Positions 8,212 through 16,581 are shown, counted from the stretch's first letter. The stretch: DNA of 61,023 nt from a bacterium (GCA_030427525.1 JAUIBD010000003.1:1-61023); one strand, 5' to 3'. Translations and numbers: made by a program. The notes: generated from the letters alone by a model not told the origin.

Positions 8212-8865
8212 ATGGACCATGATCCAACACAAACACTGAAAAAACCAGAAACAACCGTCACAAGAGATGAACTCGATAGTATGTTCCCAGATTCTCGTTT
8301 TTGGGTAAAGTGCAATGCTAACCCAGACACGGGCGAGCCTGAAAGATTCGAAAGTGGTTGGTCAATCGCTGCTACCTTCTCAACACCTGACGGGGAAGTA
8401 AGTAGTGTAGAAATAGTAAAGGGCGATAGCAGAAAGACTGTAACCATTCCAGTACTTCTCGAGTGGCAGGATGACGGTTCTGATGTAAAGACAGCGCCAC
8501 GCTCGCAAGTGTTGCGTGAAATAGGCGGCGTTGTAATTAGTAACCCTGCAGAGCCTCTGGTTGCTACAGGCTTCGAACAAGACAGAAAAGTCGAAGTTCG
8601 AGAGCTGCTTGAGGATGTAAAACGGCTCTCTGCTGGTACATATGATCCTAGTGTGATGAGTGGTCATCTACTGCGTCAGCTTGATCTATTGCAGCAGGGC
8701 GAAGAAGACACTGAACGTCTAAAGACTATAGGTACTATACGTGCGATAGTAGATGAAATGAGTTATCGCGATTTGCCCACTGAAACTTCAAGTAAAGTAA
8801 AAAGAATCGCCGCGCAGGCACGTTACTTGGCATCACTATACCGTACTGATGGCCAGGTGCTGTAA
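8212..8865 (+). CDS. Hypothetical soluble protein, 217 aa
   Basis: I do not recognise this protein. It is acidic, with no signal peptide or membrane segment. The N-terminal half looks beta-rich (FESGWSIAATFSTPDGEVSSVEIVKGDSRKT region, alternating hydrophobic residues) and the C-terminal half is helical (LEDVKRLSAGTY onward). It has a strong leaderless promoter. Its TAA stop overlaps the ATG of the next gene by one base, so the two form an operon that ends at the terminator at 9112-9136. Confidence 0.75.
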   Translation: MDHDPTQTLKKPETTVTRDELDSMFPDSRFWVKCNANPDTGEPERFESGWSIAATFSTPDGEVSSVEIVKGDSRKTVTIPVLLEWQDDGSDVKTAPRSQVLREIGGVVISNPAEPLVATGFEQDRKVEVRELLEDVKRLSAGTYDPSVMSGHLLRQLDLLQQGEEDTERLKTIGTIRAIVDEMSYRDLPTETSSKVKRIAAQARYLASLYRTDGQVL

Positions 8866-9110
8866 TGAGTGGTGAATTTCCGAGCTCTCCAACACTCGAG
8901 CCGGAGCAATTTATTCCAGAAGGCGACTACGTGATGATAACTGTAGACGGGAAAAGTCTTGTGGGCTATATAACGCCGCATGGAACTGATTCAGAAGGTA
9001 ACATGCTTAGATATAAGTTTACTGTACCAGATTCAAGTGAACAGACGGTGATCCGAGCTGGGCTTATCACAGAAATCGTACACTTACCTGATTTGGACTT
9101 TCAGGAATAG
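8865..9110 (+). CDS. Small hypothetical protein, 81 aa
   Basis: Acidic small protein coupled to the preceding gene by a one-base TAATG overlap. The composition suggests a small beta-barrel-like domain (DYVMITVDGKSLVGYITP...LRYKFTVPD), but no family is recognised. A strong terminator follows its stop. Confidence 0.7.
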   Translation: MSGEFPSSPTLEPEQFIPEGDYVMITVDGKSLVGYITPHGTDSEGNMLRYKFTVPDSSEQTVIRAGLITEIVHLPDLDFQE

Positions 9111-9111
9111 A

Positions 9112-9136
9112 AAAAACGGCCTGAGGGGCCGTTTTT
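9112..9136. terminator. Bidirectional rho-independent terminator
   Basis: Perfect 10-bp stem AAAAACGGCC / GGCCGTTTTT with a 5-nt loop. It has A and T tracts on both sides and lies between two convergent transcription units (the 8865 gene and rpmA), so it can serve both strands. Confidence 0.9.
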
Positions 9137-9154
9137 GACTTGCAATAAGTCTTT

Positions 9155-9427
9155 TTATTCTACGACAACTTGTGTTCGTGGGGCGGTTTTGCCAGTAAAA
9201 CGGCCTTTCTTTACCTTTTTAAAGGCTACTACACCTGCTTTTGCAGCGTGGATAGTGAAGTTACGGCTCATGAACGTACCTGGGCCAGCAATCTTGGTGC
9301 TGCCAGTTTGACGAACCAATACTTCGCCTTCAGAGACTGTTTGACCACCAAAACGCTTCACACCGAGGCGTTGACCTGCGTTGTTATGGACGTTTTTTGA
9401 TGAACCGCCAGCTTTGACGTGTGACAT
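9155..9427 (-). CDS. rpmA: Large ribosomal subunit protein bL27
   Basis: 50S subunit protein near the peptidyl transferase centre. The 90 residues include the diagnostic AGGSSKN N-terminus and the GVKRFGGQTVSEGEVLVRQTG and GPGTFMSRNFTIHA-type body. The Met start directly precedes the functional N-terminus, so there is no cleavable extension of the Firmicutes kind. Unlike most genes here it has a clear Shine-Dalgarno AAGGAG 7 nt before the ATG and a real 5' leader. The usual partner rplU (bL21) is not adjacent; the neighbour upstream on the other strand is an unrelated membrane protein. Confidence 0.95.
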   Translation of the reverse strand: MSHVKAGGSSKNVHNNAGQRLGVKRFGGQTVSEGEVLVRQTGSTKIAGPGTFMSRNFTIHAAKAGVVAFKKVKKGRFTGKTAPRTQVVVE

Positions 9428-9501
9428 ACATTACTCCTTAAAGTTTATATAACAATCTAGTAAATTGTACTAAACTTTCTGACTTTTTGCAAGGGGTAGC
9501 G

Positions 9502-9507
9502 TATAAT
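9502..9507 (+). promoter_or_regulatory. -10 element of the 9519 gene
   Basis: TATAAT lies 11 nt before the ATG at 9519, in the divergent region shared with rpmA. Confidence 0.45.
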
Positions 9508-9518
9508 TGTATGCAGAA

Positions 9519-10418
9519 ATGCGAATGCAACAAAACAGTGGCAGAATGTGGTGGATTATCGGCAGTGTTGCCGGCGTTTTGCTATTGGCAGGGCTGGCGG
9601 TAGGGTACTTTTACTGGCAGTCGCAACAAGCCGAGACTGAGACGTCATCAAAATCATCGGGCGAACCATTGTCGCTTTCGGTGGTTGACCCACCGAGTAA
9701 ACAAGAAGAGTACGTATCGACACCCGCGAAAGAGCTGGCCGCTGAATTTAATAAACAGTTTGCGGGTAAAACGACCGAGCCAAGTATCAGCGGGCCGTTT
9801 GGGAAAGTTGGCGAATTCAAATTTTTTGTACGGAACGATAACTACTATGGGGTTGCGGCTGTTGGTACGAAGGTTCAAGCAGCCAGTAACTTGGCATTGG
9901 TTCGCAGCAGCTTAAAGCAGCAGGGCTACAAAGAGACCGTTCGTCAAAAAGGTAGCGAAACAGAGTCGTTTGACGCACTATATACAGGTAATAACGTTTT
10001 GTGTGAGGCATACGACAGAAAACCAGCTGCAAACGCAAAAAAGCCGCAGTACGAAACCGGAATTTTATGTAGCGATTTTCAGAAATTTAAAGAGACGTCG
10101 GAGCTAATTGAGCCATACGTGAAGGCATATCAGAACACTTCGAGTGCTGATGTATCGAACCTTGGCTTTTATGGGCTACGTGTAACGTCAAGTCCAGATA
10201 GTGGGTACCGCAGAGCAGCGGTGAATGTCACGGGCGAGAATCAAGATGTTGCTTCGGGCTACTTGTTGGTATTTTATCAGTTGCCAGAGGGTGTGTGGCG
10301 CTACTTTACAAGCACGCAGGGCTTGGTGGCGTGTAGCAAGTACAATACGCCTGAGCTTATAAGTGCGTTCAAGGGCGAGCCGTGCGAAAAAGGTGGGCAA
10401 GCTTCGAGGGTTGAATAG
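9519..10418 (+). CDS. Membrane-anchored hypothetical protein
   Basis: About 299 residues: a short cytoplasmic N-terminus, one membrane segment (MWWIIGSVAGVLLLAGLAVG), a Ser/Glu-rich linker and an extracellular domain with alternating strands and helices. The domain contains four Cys, which could form disulfides outside the cell. No family is recognised. The ATG at 9519 is chosen because the TTG at 9507 lies within the -10 hexamer. It converges on the methyltransferase gene downstream with only 10 nt between the stops. Confidence 0.7.
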   Translation: MRMQQNSGRMWWIIGSVAGVLLLAGLAVGYFYWQSQQAETETSSKSSGEPLSLSVVDPPSKQEEYVSTPAKELAAEFNKQFAGKTTEPSISGPFGKVGEFKFFVRNDNYYGVAAVGTKVQAASNLALVRSSLKQQGYKETVRQKGSETESFDALYTGNNVLCEAYDRKPAANAKKPQYETGILCSDFQKFKETSELIEPYVKAYQNTSSADVSNLGFYGLRVTSSPDSGYRRAAVNVTGENQDVASGYLLVFYQLPEGVWRYFTSTQGLVACSKYNTPELISAFKGEPCEKGGQASRVE

Positions 10419-10428
10419 CAATATTTGG

Positions 10429-11739
10429 CTAGTCTTTGCGTAGAATCAGTAACTGCCGAGCGACCACTTGGTCTTCGCGGTAGTACAGTAAGTCGTCTAT
10501 TTTAGCGTGACGAAGTTGAACCTGATGGTAGCCAAGTTTGCCAAGCGTTTCAACTAATGGCAGGTGAGTGAAGCGACCGCTTTTGTCTCGCCACGCTGGT
10601 ACGGCCAGGCAAAACGGCGTTCCTTTTTCTACTTGTGTACCAATGTTTTCAAGGAACTTAGAAATAATTTCGTTGCATATACGTTGCACCTGGGCGAGCT
10701 TGTCGGGCGCGGGCGGCGCAGAGAAGGGCTGGCCTAGGTAGGTTTCGGCGACAGCGGCATCGATAGGCAGTTGCCATTTGGTTTCGATGGCATCTCCATG
10801 GTGAATGTTCACATCCACATCTACACCGAATTTATCGGCCAGCCATTTCATATTCGCAGTGGAATAATCGACCATCTTTTCAGATAAGTCAGTGCCGTAG
10901 ACATCGAAGCCAATCAGAGCTGCTTCTTGCAACACTACGCCAGTTCCGCAGAATGGGTCGAGAATGCGCTTTCTTTCCCCGCCAGACGTCACCCGAGCTG
11001 GCGTAGTAGCGGTAGAGCCGCTCGCTAACGAATTTTCAGGAACATCTGCAGCCCTGTCGGATGCTGATGAGCGCTCAACAGACGTCAGGCGCGAAGCCGT
11101 TTCGGAAAATTCTGTTGGCGAAAAGGCGAACGTGATACCAGAAAGGTTGATCATCATGAGCGCGAGTTTAGGCGGCAACATACCAACAAATGCGTCGGTT
11201 TTTGGCCTAGCTTGGTCGCGCGCGGCGAATGCATCAATATTTTGTACACCAGAAACTTGTCCAAGCAATGTTTTGTTGCCTGCGTGCACAAAAACCAGCT
11301 CTATGCCCATGTCGCCAGTTAGGTTGTTGTGCAAAGTCTGTGCACTAGAAAGGGCTGCTGCCGTGTTTGGTACGGCACGAACCGATCGTCCAGTTTTTTT
11401 GATAGCTTTTTTTAAACTCAGCACGTTGGCGTTGATTTTTGCGACAGGCATATCGAAGCCATGCAGGCTAACGCCAAGTTTTATTTTGCCTTCAGGCCGT
11501 TTGGCTGCGTGATTCGGCAGTTCGCGCCGGCAGTAGTCGAACACTTTTTGGGGGTTCGTTGTATCGAGTTCAGTTAGTGGGCGAGCGACTTTTACCGTAC
11601 CGCCTAGCGTGTCTATGTCTACGTTTGCATCAACCAATGCGAAATCGTCACCAACATGGTGAATCGCATCGGCGCCGTAGCGCATTTCAAGCTCGGCTAC
11701 GCACAGTTTCGGCTGACGCCCTAATAGACATATATTCAT
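10429..11739 (-). CDS. THUMP/TRM11-type RNA methyltransferase-like protein
   Basis: A 436-residue protein with a C-terminal class I SAM-dependent methyltransferase domain. Motif I is RILDPFCGTGVVLQEA near residue 257, followed by an acidic loop (YGTDLSEKMVDYS), the layout of TRM11 and other UPF0020-family tRNA guanosine N2-methyltransferases. The N-terminal half fits a THUMP-like RNA-binding region only loosely. The catalytic D/N-P-P-Y motif is not seen where expected; the equivalent segment reads VAETYLGQPF near residue 330. The substrate is therefore uncertain. The ATG start lies 7 nt downstream of TATACT on the minus strand. Confidence 0.8.
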   Translation of the reverse strand: MNICLLGRQPKLCVAELEMRYGADAIHHVGDDFALVDANVDIDTLGGTVKVARPLTELDTTNPQKVFDYCRRELPNHAAKRPEGKIKLGVSLHGFDMPVAKINANVLSLKKAIKKTGRSVRAVPNTAAALSSAQTLHNNLTGDMGIELVFVHAGNKTLLGQVSGVQNIDAFAARDQARPKTDAFVGMLPPKLALMMINLSGITFAFSPTEFSETASRLTSVERSSASDRAADVPENSLASGSTATTPARVTSGGERKRILDPFCGTGVVLQEAALIGFDVYGTDLSEKMVDYSTANMKWLADKFGVDVDVNIHHGDAIETKWQLPIDAAVAETYLGQPFSAPPAPDKLAQVQRICNEIISKFLENIGTQVEKGTPFCLAVPAWRDKSGRFTHLPLVETLGKLGYHQVQLRHAKIDDLLYYREDQVVARQLLILRKD

Positions 11740-11746
11740 CTATAAC

Positions 11747-11752
11747 AGTATA
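11747..11752 (-). promoter_or_regulatory. -10 element of the THUMP methyltransferase gene, leaderless type
   Basis: TATACT on the minus strand ends 7 nt before the ATG at 11739. It lies about 20 bp from the divergent -10 of the next gene. Confidence 0.6.
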
Positions 11753-11771
11753 CCTGCTAGGGAGCACTATG

Positions 11772-11777
11772 TATAAT
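11772..11777 (+). promoter_or_regulatory. -10 element of the UPF0104 gene, leaderless type
   Basis: Consensus TATAAT ends 8 nt before the ATG at 11786. Confidence 0.6.
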
Positions 11778-11785
11778 AAGAGTAT

Positions 11786-12826
11786 ATGTCTTTTCGAAAA
11801 ATCTTGAGCTTGGTGACGGTAGTTCTACTCGTTCTCATAATTTACGCATCTCGACATGAAATAGTGGCGGCGTGGAAATTGTTGGAAAAAGTGAACCTCT
11901 GGACGCTGGCACTGTTAATCCCGATTCAGATATTTTCATACTACAGCGCGGCAGAAATCGGCTTTTCGTATTTACGAGAAAAGAAATCGATAAAAGATAT
12001 CGGCCGCCCAACATTAACTCGCCTCGCACTAGAAATGAATTTTGTGAACCATGTGTTACCGAGCGCTGGCGTGAGCGGCATTTCGTATATGTCATGGCGG
12101 CTGAGCGGCTATGGACTTAGTGCAGGCAAAGCAACCATGTCGCAAATTGTTCGGTTTGTTATGGGCTTCATTGCCTTTACGGTGCTACTCATTCCATCAG
12201 TCTTCATTATTACGCTCGATGGCTCGATTAATCGATGGATTATTCTAGGTAGCGGAGGGTTTGTATCGGTAATGATTGGCTTAACGGCGGGAAGCATTTT
12301 TGTTCTAAGCAGCCCGAAACGCATGCATAAACTGGCGAAATTTATAACTGACACGACTAATACATTTATGAAAAAAGTCTTTCCGCGTTCGAAAGCACGT
12401 TTGCAACTGAAGAAGATAAACGAATTTTTCGATGACATGCATGATGACTTTCTGGTACTAAAAGCCGATAGGCGCATTTTAACCAAGCCATTTTGGTGGG
12501 CGATTATCTTTACTATTAGCGACATGATGTTGTTTTGGGTGACCTTTTTAGCACTTGGCGAAGTGATTAACCCAGCAGCGATTTTGGTTGCGTATGGATT
12601 GGCCATTGTTTTGGCAGTTGTATCACTGACTCCGGGTGGTGCGGGTGTGCTAGAGACCGTGATGGTAACTGTGCTCGCCCTGGCAGGAATTGAGCCTAGC
12701 GTGGCAGTGGCGGGCGTGCTGCTGACACGAGTCATAACGCTACTTGGCACGGTCGCGTTTGGCTATTTGTTTTACCACGGTGCCTTGAAGAAGTATGGAA
12801 ACGGCAAATCTCCGATTACAGGTTAG
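11786..12826 (+). CDS. UPF0104 / lysylphosphatidylglycerol-synthase-like integral membrane protein
   Basis: About 346 residues with some eight hydrophobic segments. The conserved pattern NFVNHVLPSAGVSGISYMSWRL and a late AIVLAVVSLTPGGAGVLETVMV match the membrane domain shared by MprF, AglD and YbhN-type proteins. These act in lipid head-group modification or lipid-linked sugar transfer and flipping. The aminoacyl-transfer domain of full-length MprF is absent, so lysine transfer is not implied. The last 32 bases overlap xseA, so they are probably co-transcribed. Confidence 0.8.
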   Translation: MSFRKILSLVTVVLLVLIIYASRHEIVAAWKLLEKVNLWTLALLIPIQIFSYYSAAEIGFSYLREKKSIKDIGRPTLTRLALEMNFVNHVLPSAGVSGISYMSWRLSGYGLSAGKATMSQIVRFVMGFIAFTVLLIPSVFIITLDGSINRWIILGSGGFVSVMIGLTAGSIFVLSSPKRMHKLAKFITDTTNTFMKKVFPRSKARLQLKKINEFFDDMHDDFLVLKADRRILTKPFWWAIIFTISDMMLFWVTFLALGEVINPAAILVAYGLAIVLAVVSLTPGGAGVLETVMVTVLALAGIEPSVAVAGVLLTRVITLLGTVAFGYLFYHGALKKYGNGKSPITG

Positions 12827-13892
12827 TGAATTTATTGCGCTGACGAACCAGACGCTTGAGTATGCGTACCCAAGCATCGAGATTGAAGGTGAAGTAAGTA
12901 GCTTTAAGGTAAACCAAAATAAATATGTATTTTTTGACCTTAAAGATGACAACGCGAGTGTGGGTTGTTTCATGACGGTGTGGCAGCTGCGTACACCGAT
13001 TGAAGATGGCATGAAAATTATTGTGACAGCTACACCGAAGCTAACCAACTGGGGCAAGTTTAGCCTGACTGTTCGTGCCTTGCGGCCAAGCGGCGAGGGG
13101 AATATAAAAAAGAGCTTCGAGCTACTAAAGGCAAAGCTAGAAAAAGAGGGGCTGTTTAGTATTGAGCGAAAACGACCGCTACCGAGCCTACCAACGCATG
13201 TCGGTGTGATTAGCAGCACGCAAGCAGCGGGCTATGCAGATTTTATCAAGATCGTGAACGACCGTTTTGGCGGGATTGATATTGATGTTGCGCATGTACA
13301 GGTGCAAGGTGAAGGGGCGGCAGATCAAATAATTAAGGCCATTCGTTACTTTAATATGACCGAAAAAATGCCTGAAGTGCTGGTGCTGGTGCGAGGCGGC
13401 GGTAGTGCTGAAGACTTGGCAACATTCAACGACGAACAGCTGGTTCGTGAAATAGCCGCTAGCCGTATACCAGTGCTGACTGGAATTGGGCACGAGGTGG
13501 ACGAAAGCCTGAGTGACCTAGCGGCCGATGTGCGCGCTGCAACCCCGAGCAACGCTGCGCAGGTGTTAGTGCCCGATAGACGAGAGCTGATTGCCCAAGT
13601 GCGTGGAACGATGAGTCTACTGGTGCCTCGCATGCTGCAGCATATTGCTGATACTCGTAGCGAGATTGTTTCATTGGGCGATAAAATGGAAGACCGTATT
13701 GCTAAACGATTCGACGCTCATGACAGCGAGCTCGCAACGCTACAGCGTGTGCTGGTTGAACTAGATCCGAATAAAGTGTTGGCACGCGGCTATGCGATTG
13801 TGCGCGGCGAAGCGGTAGTTGGCAGTGAGATAGAAGTAGAAAAGCTAAATGCACTGATACGTGCGGAGGTAAAACATGTCAGCAAAAAGTGA
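12795..13892 (+). CDS. xseA: Exodeoxyribonuclease VII large subunit
   Basis: Catalytic subunit of the single-strand-specific ExoVII nuclease used in repair and recombination. The N-terminal OB-fold (EIEGEVSSFKVNQNKYVFFDLKD) and the catalytic domain (RGGGSAEDLATFNDEQLVREIA, then TGIGHEVDESLSDLAADVRAATPSNAA) are characteristic. At 365 residues it is shorter than the usual 400-450, mostly through a reduced helical region near the C-terminus. The terminal VLARGYAIV motif is retained. It overlaps the preceding membrane protein gene and, by 17 bases, xseB. Confidence 0.93.
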   Translation: METANLRLQVSEFIALTNQTLEYAYPSIEIEGEVSSFKVNQNKYVFFDLKDDNASVGCFMTVWQLRTPIEDGMKIIVTATPKLTNWGKFSLTVRALRPSGEGNIKKSFELLKAKLEKEGLFSIERKRPLPSLPTHVGVISSTQAAGYADFIKIVNDRFGGIDIDVAHVQVQGEGAADQIIKAIRYFNMTEKMPEVLVLVRGGGSAEDLATFNDEQLVREIAASRIPVLTGIGHEVDESLSDLAADVRAATPSNAAQVLVPDRRELIAQVRGTMSLLVPRMLQHIADTRSEIVSLGDKMEDRIAKRFDAHDSELATLQRVLVELDPNKVLARGYAIVRGEAVVGSEIEVEKLNALIRAEVKHVSKK

Positions 13893-14076
13893 AACGATTG
13901 AACAAAAAATGGCGCGCCTGCGCGAGCTGGTGGCGTGGTTTGAAAGTGATGATTTTGCACTGGAAGACGCCAGCAAAAAGTTCAATGATGCTGCTGCGCT
14001 TGCCAAAGAAATTGAACATGATTTGGATGAGCTAAAAAATAACGTGAACGTACTAAAGCAATCGTTTGATTCATGA
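13876..14076 (+). CDS. xseB: Exodeoxyribonuclease VII small subunit
   Basis: Small helical-hairpin subunit that packs on XseA. The 66 residues contain the typical pattern of a first helix (KMARLRELVAWFESDDFALEDA) and a second (KKFNDAAALAKEIEHDLDEL). It overlaps xseA upstream by 17 bases and the following methyltransferase by ATGA, so all three should be translated from one mRNA. Confidence 0.92.
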   Translation: MSAKSETIEQKMARLRELVAWFESDDFALEDASKKFNDAAALAKEIEHDLDELKNNVNVLKQSFDS

Positions 14077-14570
14077 TTTTTCTTTGGGTAGTTTTGGCGA
14101 TCTTTTTAGTGTTTGGTCTGACGGTGATATTTGGCGCGCCGTATGTACCCACTAGAAAGCCAGATGTTGTCGATGCCTTTGAGAATCTGTACCCACTGAA
14201 AGAATCGGATGTAGTAGTAGATATTGGCTCGGGTGATGGCATAGTGCTGCGTACAGCTGCTCGCTACGGCGCGAAGGCAATCGGCTACGAGATAAACCCC
14301 ATCCTGGTAGCTATCAGCTGGCTGCTAGCTCGCGGGAATCCTCGGGTTACAACTCGACTTGCAAATTTCTGGCTCACCAAGCTGCCGCATGACACCACAG
14401 TGGTATATGCGTTTGGCGTATCACGTGATATTGGACGTATATCAGCAAAACTACAAAAAGAAGCATTGCGCTTAGGGCACCCGATATATTTACTGAGCTA
14501 TGGTTTTGAACTTCCTGGCAAAAAAGCTATAAGGCGTTCGAAATCGCATCACCTCTATGAATTTCGCTAA
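14073..14570 (+). CDS. Membrane-tethered class I SAM-dependent methyltransferase
   Basis: A 165-residue protein with one N-terminal membrane segment (FLWVVLAIFLVFGLTVIFGA) and a minimal Rossmann methyltransferase domain. Motif I is VVVDIGSGDGIVLRTAA, and the following strand ends in GYEINPILV, where the Glu should bind the SAM ribose. The later part (VVYAFGVSRDI, SYGFELPGKKA) is short, and I see no substrate-binding insertion. The target is unknown; membrane tethering suggests a membrane protein or lipid substrate, as inference. It starts within the xseB stop (ATGA). Confidence 0.8.
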   Translation: MIFLWVVLAIFLVFGLTVIFGAPYVPTRKPDVVDAFENLYPLKESDVVVDIGSGDGIVLRTAARYGAKAIGYEINPILVAISWLLARGNPRVTTRLANFWLTKLPHDTTVVYAFGVSRDIGRISAKLQKEALRLGHPIYLLSYGFELPGKKAIRRSKSHHLYEFR

Positions 14571-14578
14571 TGCTTTCG

Positions 14579-14584
14579 TATAAT
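14579..14584 (+). promoter_or_regulatory. -10 element of the 14592 gene, leaderless type
   Basis: TATAAT ends 7 nt before the ATG at 14592. In-frame ATGs at 14583 and 14586 overlap or abut the hexamer and are unlikely starts. Confidence 0.6.
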
Positions 14585-14591
14585 GATGAAC

Positions 14592-15251
14592 ATGATGAAA
14601 AATACTCGAAAATTTGAACAAGGTATAACTACTGGTACAGTTGTTGCGTTTGTTTTGATGGGCTTAGCTGTAGTGATATTTGCTGGCCTGGCGGTGTGGT
14701 CGTTTATGCAGTACAACGAACAGAAAACAAATGTTGATGGCAAGATAGCGCAGGCGGTTGCCACAGCAGAGCGTGACCAAGCCGCAAAAGACGAAGCGAA
14801 ATTTATCGAACGTGAAAAAGAGCCAAACTTAGAGTTTGTTGGCCCGAGTGACTACGGTAGCTTGAGCTTTATGTACCCAAAGACGTGGAGCGTATATGTT
14901 GCCAGTAGCGCTGTAGATGGTGGCGACTACGAAGCATACCTGAATCCACGTGGGGTGCCACCAGTCGATGACCAAACGCGCTTTGCGCTGCGGGTAAATA
15001 TTCTGGAACAAAGCTATTCAGACAGCCTGGGTGACTACGAGGAAGCAGTGAGTAGCGGTGATTTAAAGAGTAGCGTAGTGAAGTTTGGCGATGAAACGGG
15101 TACTCGTCTCGATGGCAAAATTAGTGATGATATTCGTGGAGCACTAGTGCTGTTCAAGATTCGCGACAAAACGGCAGTACTGCAAACAGATGCCGACACC
15201 TTTAAAGAAGACTTCAACAAGATTGTAAAAACGGTTAAGTTCAACCAATAA
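14592..15251 (+). CDS. Membrane-anchored hypothetical protein, 219 aa
   Basis: One N-terminal membrane segment (TGTVVAFVLMGLAVVIFAGL) is followed by a coiled-coil-prone Lys/Gln/Glu stretch and an extracellular domain (SLSFMYPKTWSVYVASSA, RFALRVNILEQSY). The domain recalls the PsbP-like or lipoprotein-type folds common on Saccharibacteria surfaces, but I cannot name the family. Four ATGs cluster at 14583-14597; 14592 is chosen from the -10 spacing. The GC-rich cassette follows its stop. Confidence 0.7.
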   Translation: MMKNTRKFEQGITTGTVVAFVLMGLAVVIFAGLAVWSFMQYNEQKTNVDGKIAQAVATAERDQAAKDEAKFIEREKEPNLEFVGPSDYGSLSFMYPKTWSVYVASSAVDGGDYEAYLNPRGVPPVDDQTRFALRVNILEQSYSDSLGDYEEAVSSGDLKSSVVKFGDETGTRLDGKISDDIRGALVLFKIRDKTAVLQTDADTFKEDFNKIVKTVKFNQ

Positions 15252-15267
15252 ATTACTCCAAAAATGA

Positions 15268-15304
15268 GTCGAGCCCCACTCCCACGACGGGAGCGGGGCT
15301 CGAC
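15268..15304 (-). terminator. GC-rich hairpin terminator of cassette 1
   Basis: A roughly 16-bp stem, GTCGAGCCCC then CTCCC, pairs with GGGAG then GGGGCTCGAC with one A/C mismatch and an ACGAC loop. Reading the minus strand it is followed by a T-rich run (CATTTTTGG), as expected of a terminator for the minus-strand gene ending at 15323. Confidence 0.75.
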
Positions 15305-15322
15305 CGTCGTGGGGGCGGGGCG

Positions 15323-15682
15323 TCAGGGGAGCGAGCGAAGCACGATGCTCTGCGTCTTCGGGTCGAACTCCATCGTCAAGCCCCGCAAGTCGGTCAGCTC
15401 CTTCTTGACAGCCTTGACAACTGGGAGTTGCAAGATGCATGCGGCGATCGCCTCGTTGGTGATGAAGCCGTCCTTGTTCGGCTTCGCTTTGTCGTGGAGC
15501 TGGTAGTCGCGAGACACGAACTCCATGCTCCAGGTCGACATGATGACCGCGCCATCGAGCTGGCTCGGCTTTCCGCGAAGGGTTGGCGTCGCATCCAGGC
15601 ACTGGAAGGCGAAGGCGAGATTGAGCTGCAGCTCTCTGTCGTGCCTACGACGTGTGAGCCACGGGATCCGAAATCTCTTCAT
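15323..15682 (-). CDS. GC-rich orphan gene (cassette 1), hypothetical protein 119 aa
   Basis: Soluble basic protein with an Arg-rich N-terminus (RRRHDRE) and no recognised domain. Its composition is unlike the surroundings: two 60-base lines counted inside it are 35/60 and 40/60 GC, while neighbouring genes are well below that. It has a Shine-Dalgarno GAGGAG just before the ATG and its own GC-rich terminator, and it opposes the neighbouring genes. This suggests recent acquisition as a self-contained expression cassette, with a counterpart at 56199-56507. Other frames are also open because of the GC content; this one is preferred for its ribosome binding site and terminator placement. Confidence 0.65.
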   Translation of the reverse strand: MKRFRIPWLTRRRHDRELQLNLAFAFQCLDATPTLRGKPSQLDGAVIMSTWSMEFVSRDYQLHDKAKPNKDGFITNEAIAACILQLPVVKAVKKELTDLRGLTMEFDPKTQSIVLRSLP

Positions 15683-15778
15683 GTGGTGCTCCTCTAGGTT
15701 CTCGTCGGCAGCGCGCCGGCTGGGTCGGGTGTGCTACGTTCGATGTAGGTATTAAACCAGAAAAACAGACTAATAAAA

Positions 15779-15789
15779 AGCATAAGCAT
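15779..15789 (+). repeat. AGCATAAGCAT motif
   Basis: Exact 11-base core of the motif at 8165-8175, and in reverse complement at 5266-5276. It lies between cassette 1 and the histidine kinase gene, about 65 bp upstream of the latter. Confidence 0.35.
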
Positions 15790-15855
15790 CACTACTGTTT
15801 TGTATGGTGCTGGTGCTTTTTAGCAGCGCCTCGCAGTGCTAAACTAGAAGTACTG

Positions 15856-16581
15856 ATGCAAGCGAGGGAGAACGAGTCAGCTGGGGCCACGAGTGCCGAT
15901 ATATCATCGGTTGGGTTAGCTGCTCACGAGTTAAAATCGCCACTGGTACTGCTACGGCAGCTATCACTTGAACTTTCCTCGGGCGACCTGAGCGCGACTG
16001 AACGTCAGCGCGTACTTGACCAATTGATTCAAACCAGTGAAAAAGCGCTACGACTCACCAGCGACCTGACAAAAGCAGAGCATCTGCAACCCGCGCTTTT
16101 TGAACTACAACCAATTAATCCGATTAGCATATGCGATGACATTACCTATGAGCTGCAGCGTCTGTACAGTGCGCATGGTCGCCAACTAAAACGTTCACGT
16201 ATTCGCCACTTGCCGCCGGTTATTGCCAATCGCGACCTGCTGCGCCGTATTTTGCTGAACTTTGCCGACAACGCACTGCACTATAGCGATGAAAGTGGGG
16301 CAGTAGAGCTGCATGCCCAGTTGCTACGAGAAAAAGGCTTGGTGCGCGTGGGCGTGCGAGACTATGGCCCGGCGGTTTCTATGAAAAATTGGCGCGAACT
16401 TACCAAAGCAATGGCAACCACCAAACCTATGCGAGCTAGGCCGCAAAGTAGCGGACTAGGCATATACATAGCGCATCAATTTGCAACGGCAATGAATGGG
16501 CGAATTGGCGCTATTCGGCACCGCGACGGCGCGTCGTTCTACGTTGAATTACCAATATCTAAACAGTTATCGCTACTATGA
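15856..16581 (+). CDS. Soluble sensor-less histidine kinase
   Basis: A 241-residue kinase composed of only the dimerisation/phospho-acceptor and ATPase domains. His24 lies in the H-box LAAHELKSPLV. The N-box is RRILLNFADNALHYSDE, a reduced D-box is seen in VRDYGPAVS, and the G-box is SSGLGIYIAHQF. There is no membrane segment, PAS or GAF domain, so any signal must be cytoplasmic or come from a partner. The stop overlaps the receiver gene by ATGA. A TAAACT hexamer lies 10 nt before the ATG. Confidence 0.88.
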   Translation: MQARENESAGATSADISSVGLAAHELKSPLVLLRQLSLELSSGDLSATERQRVLDQLIQTSEKALRLTSDLTKAEHLQPALFELQPINPISICDDITYELQRLYSAHGRQLKRSRIRHLPPVIANRDLLRRILLNFADNALHYSDESGAVELHAQLLREKGLVRVGVRDYGPAVSMKNWRELTKAMATTKPMRARPQSSGLGIYIAHQFATAMNGRIGAIRHRDGASFYVELPISKQLSLL

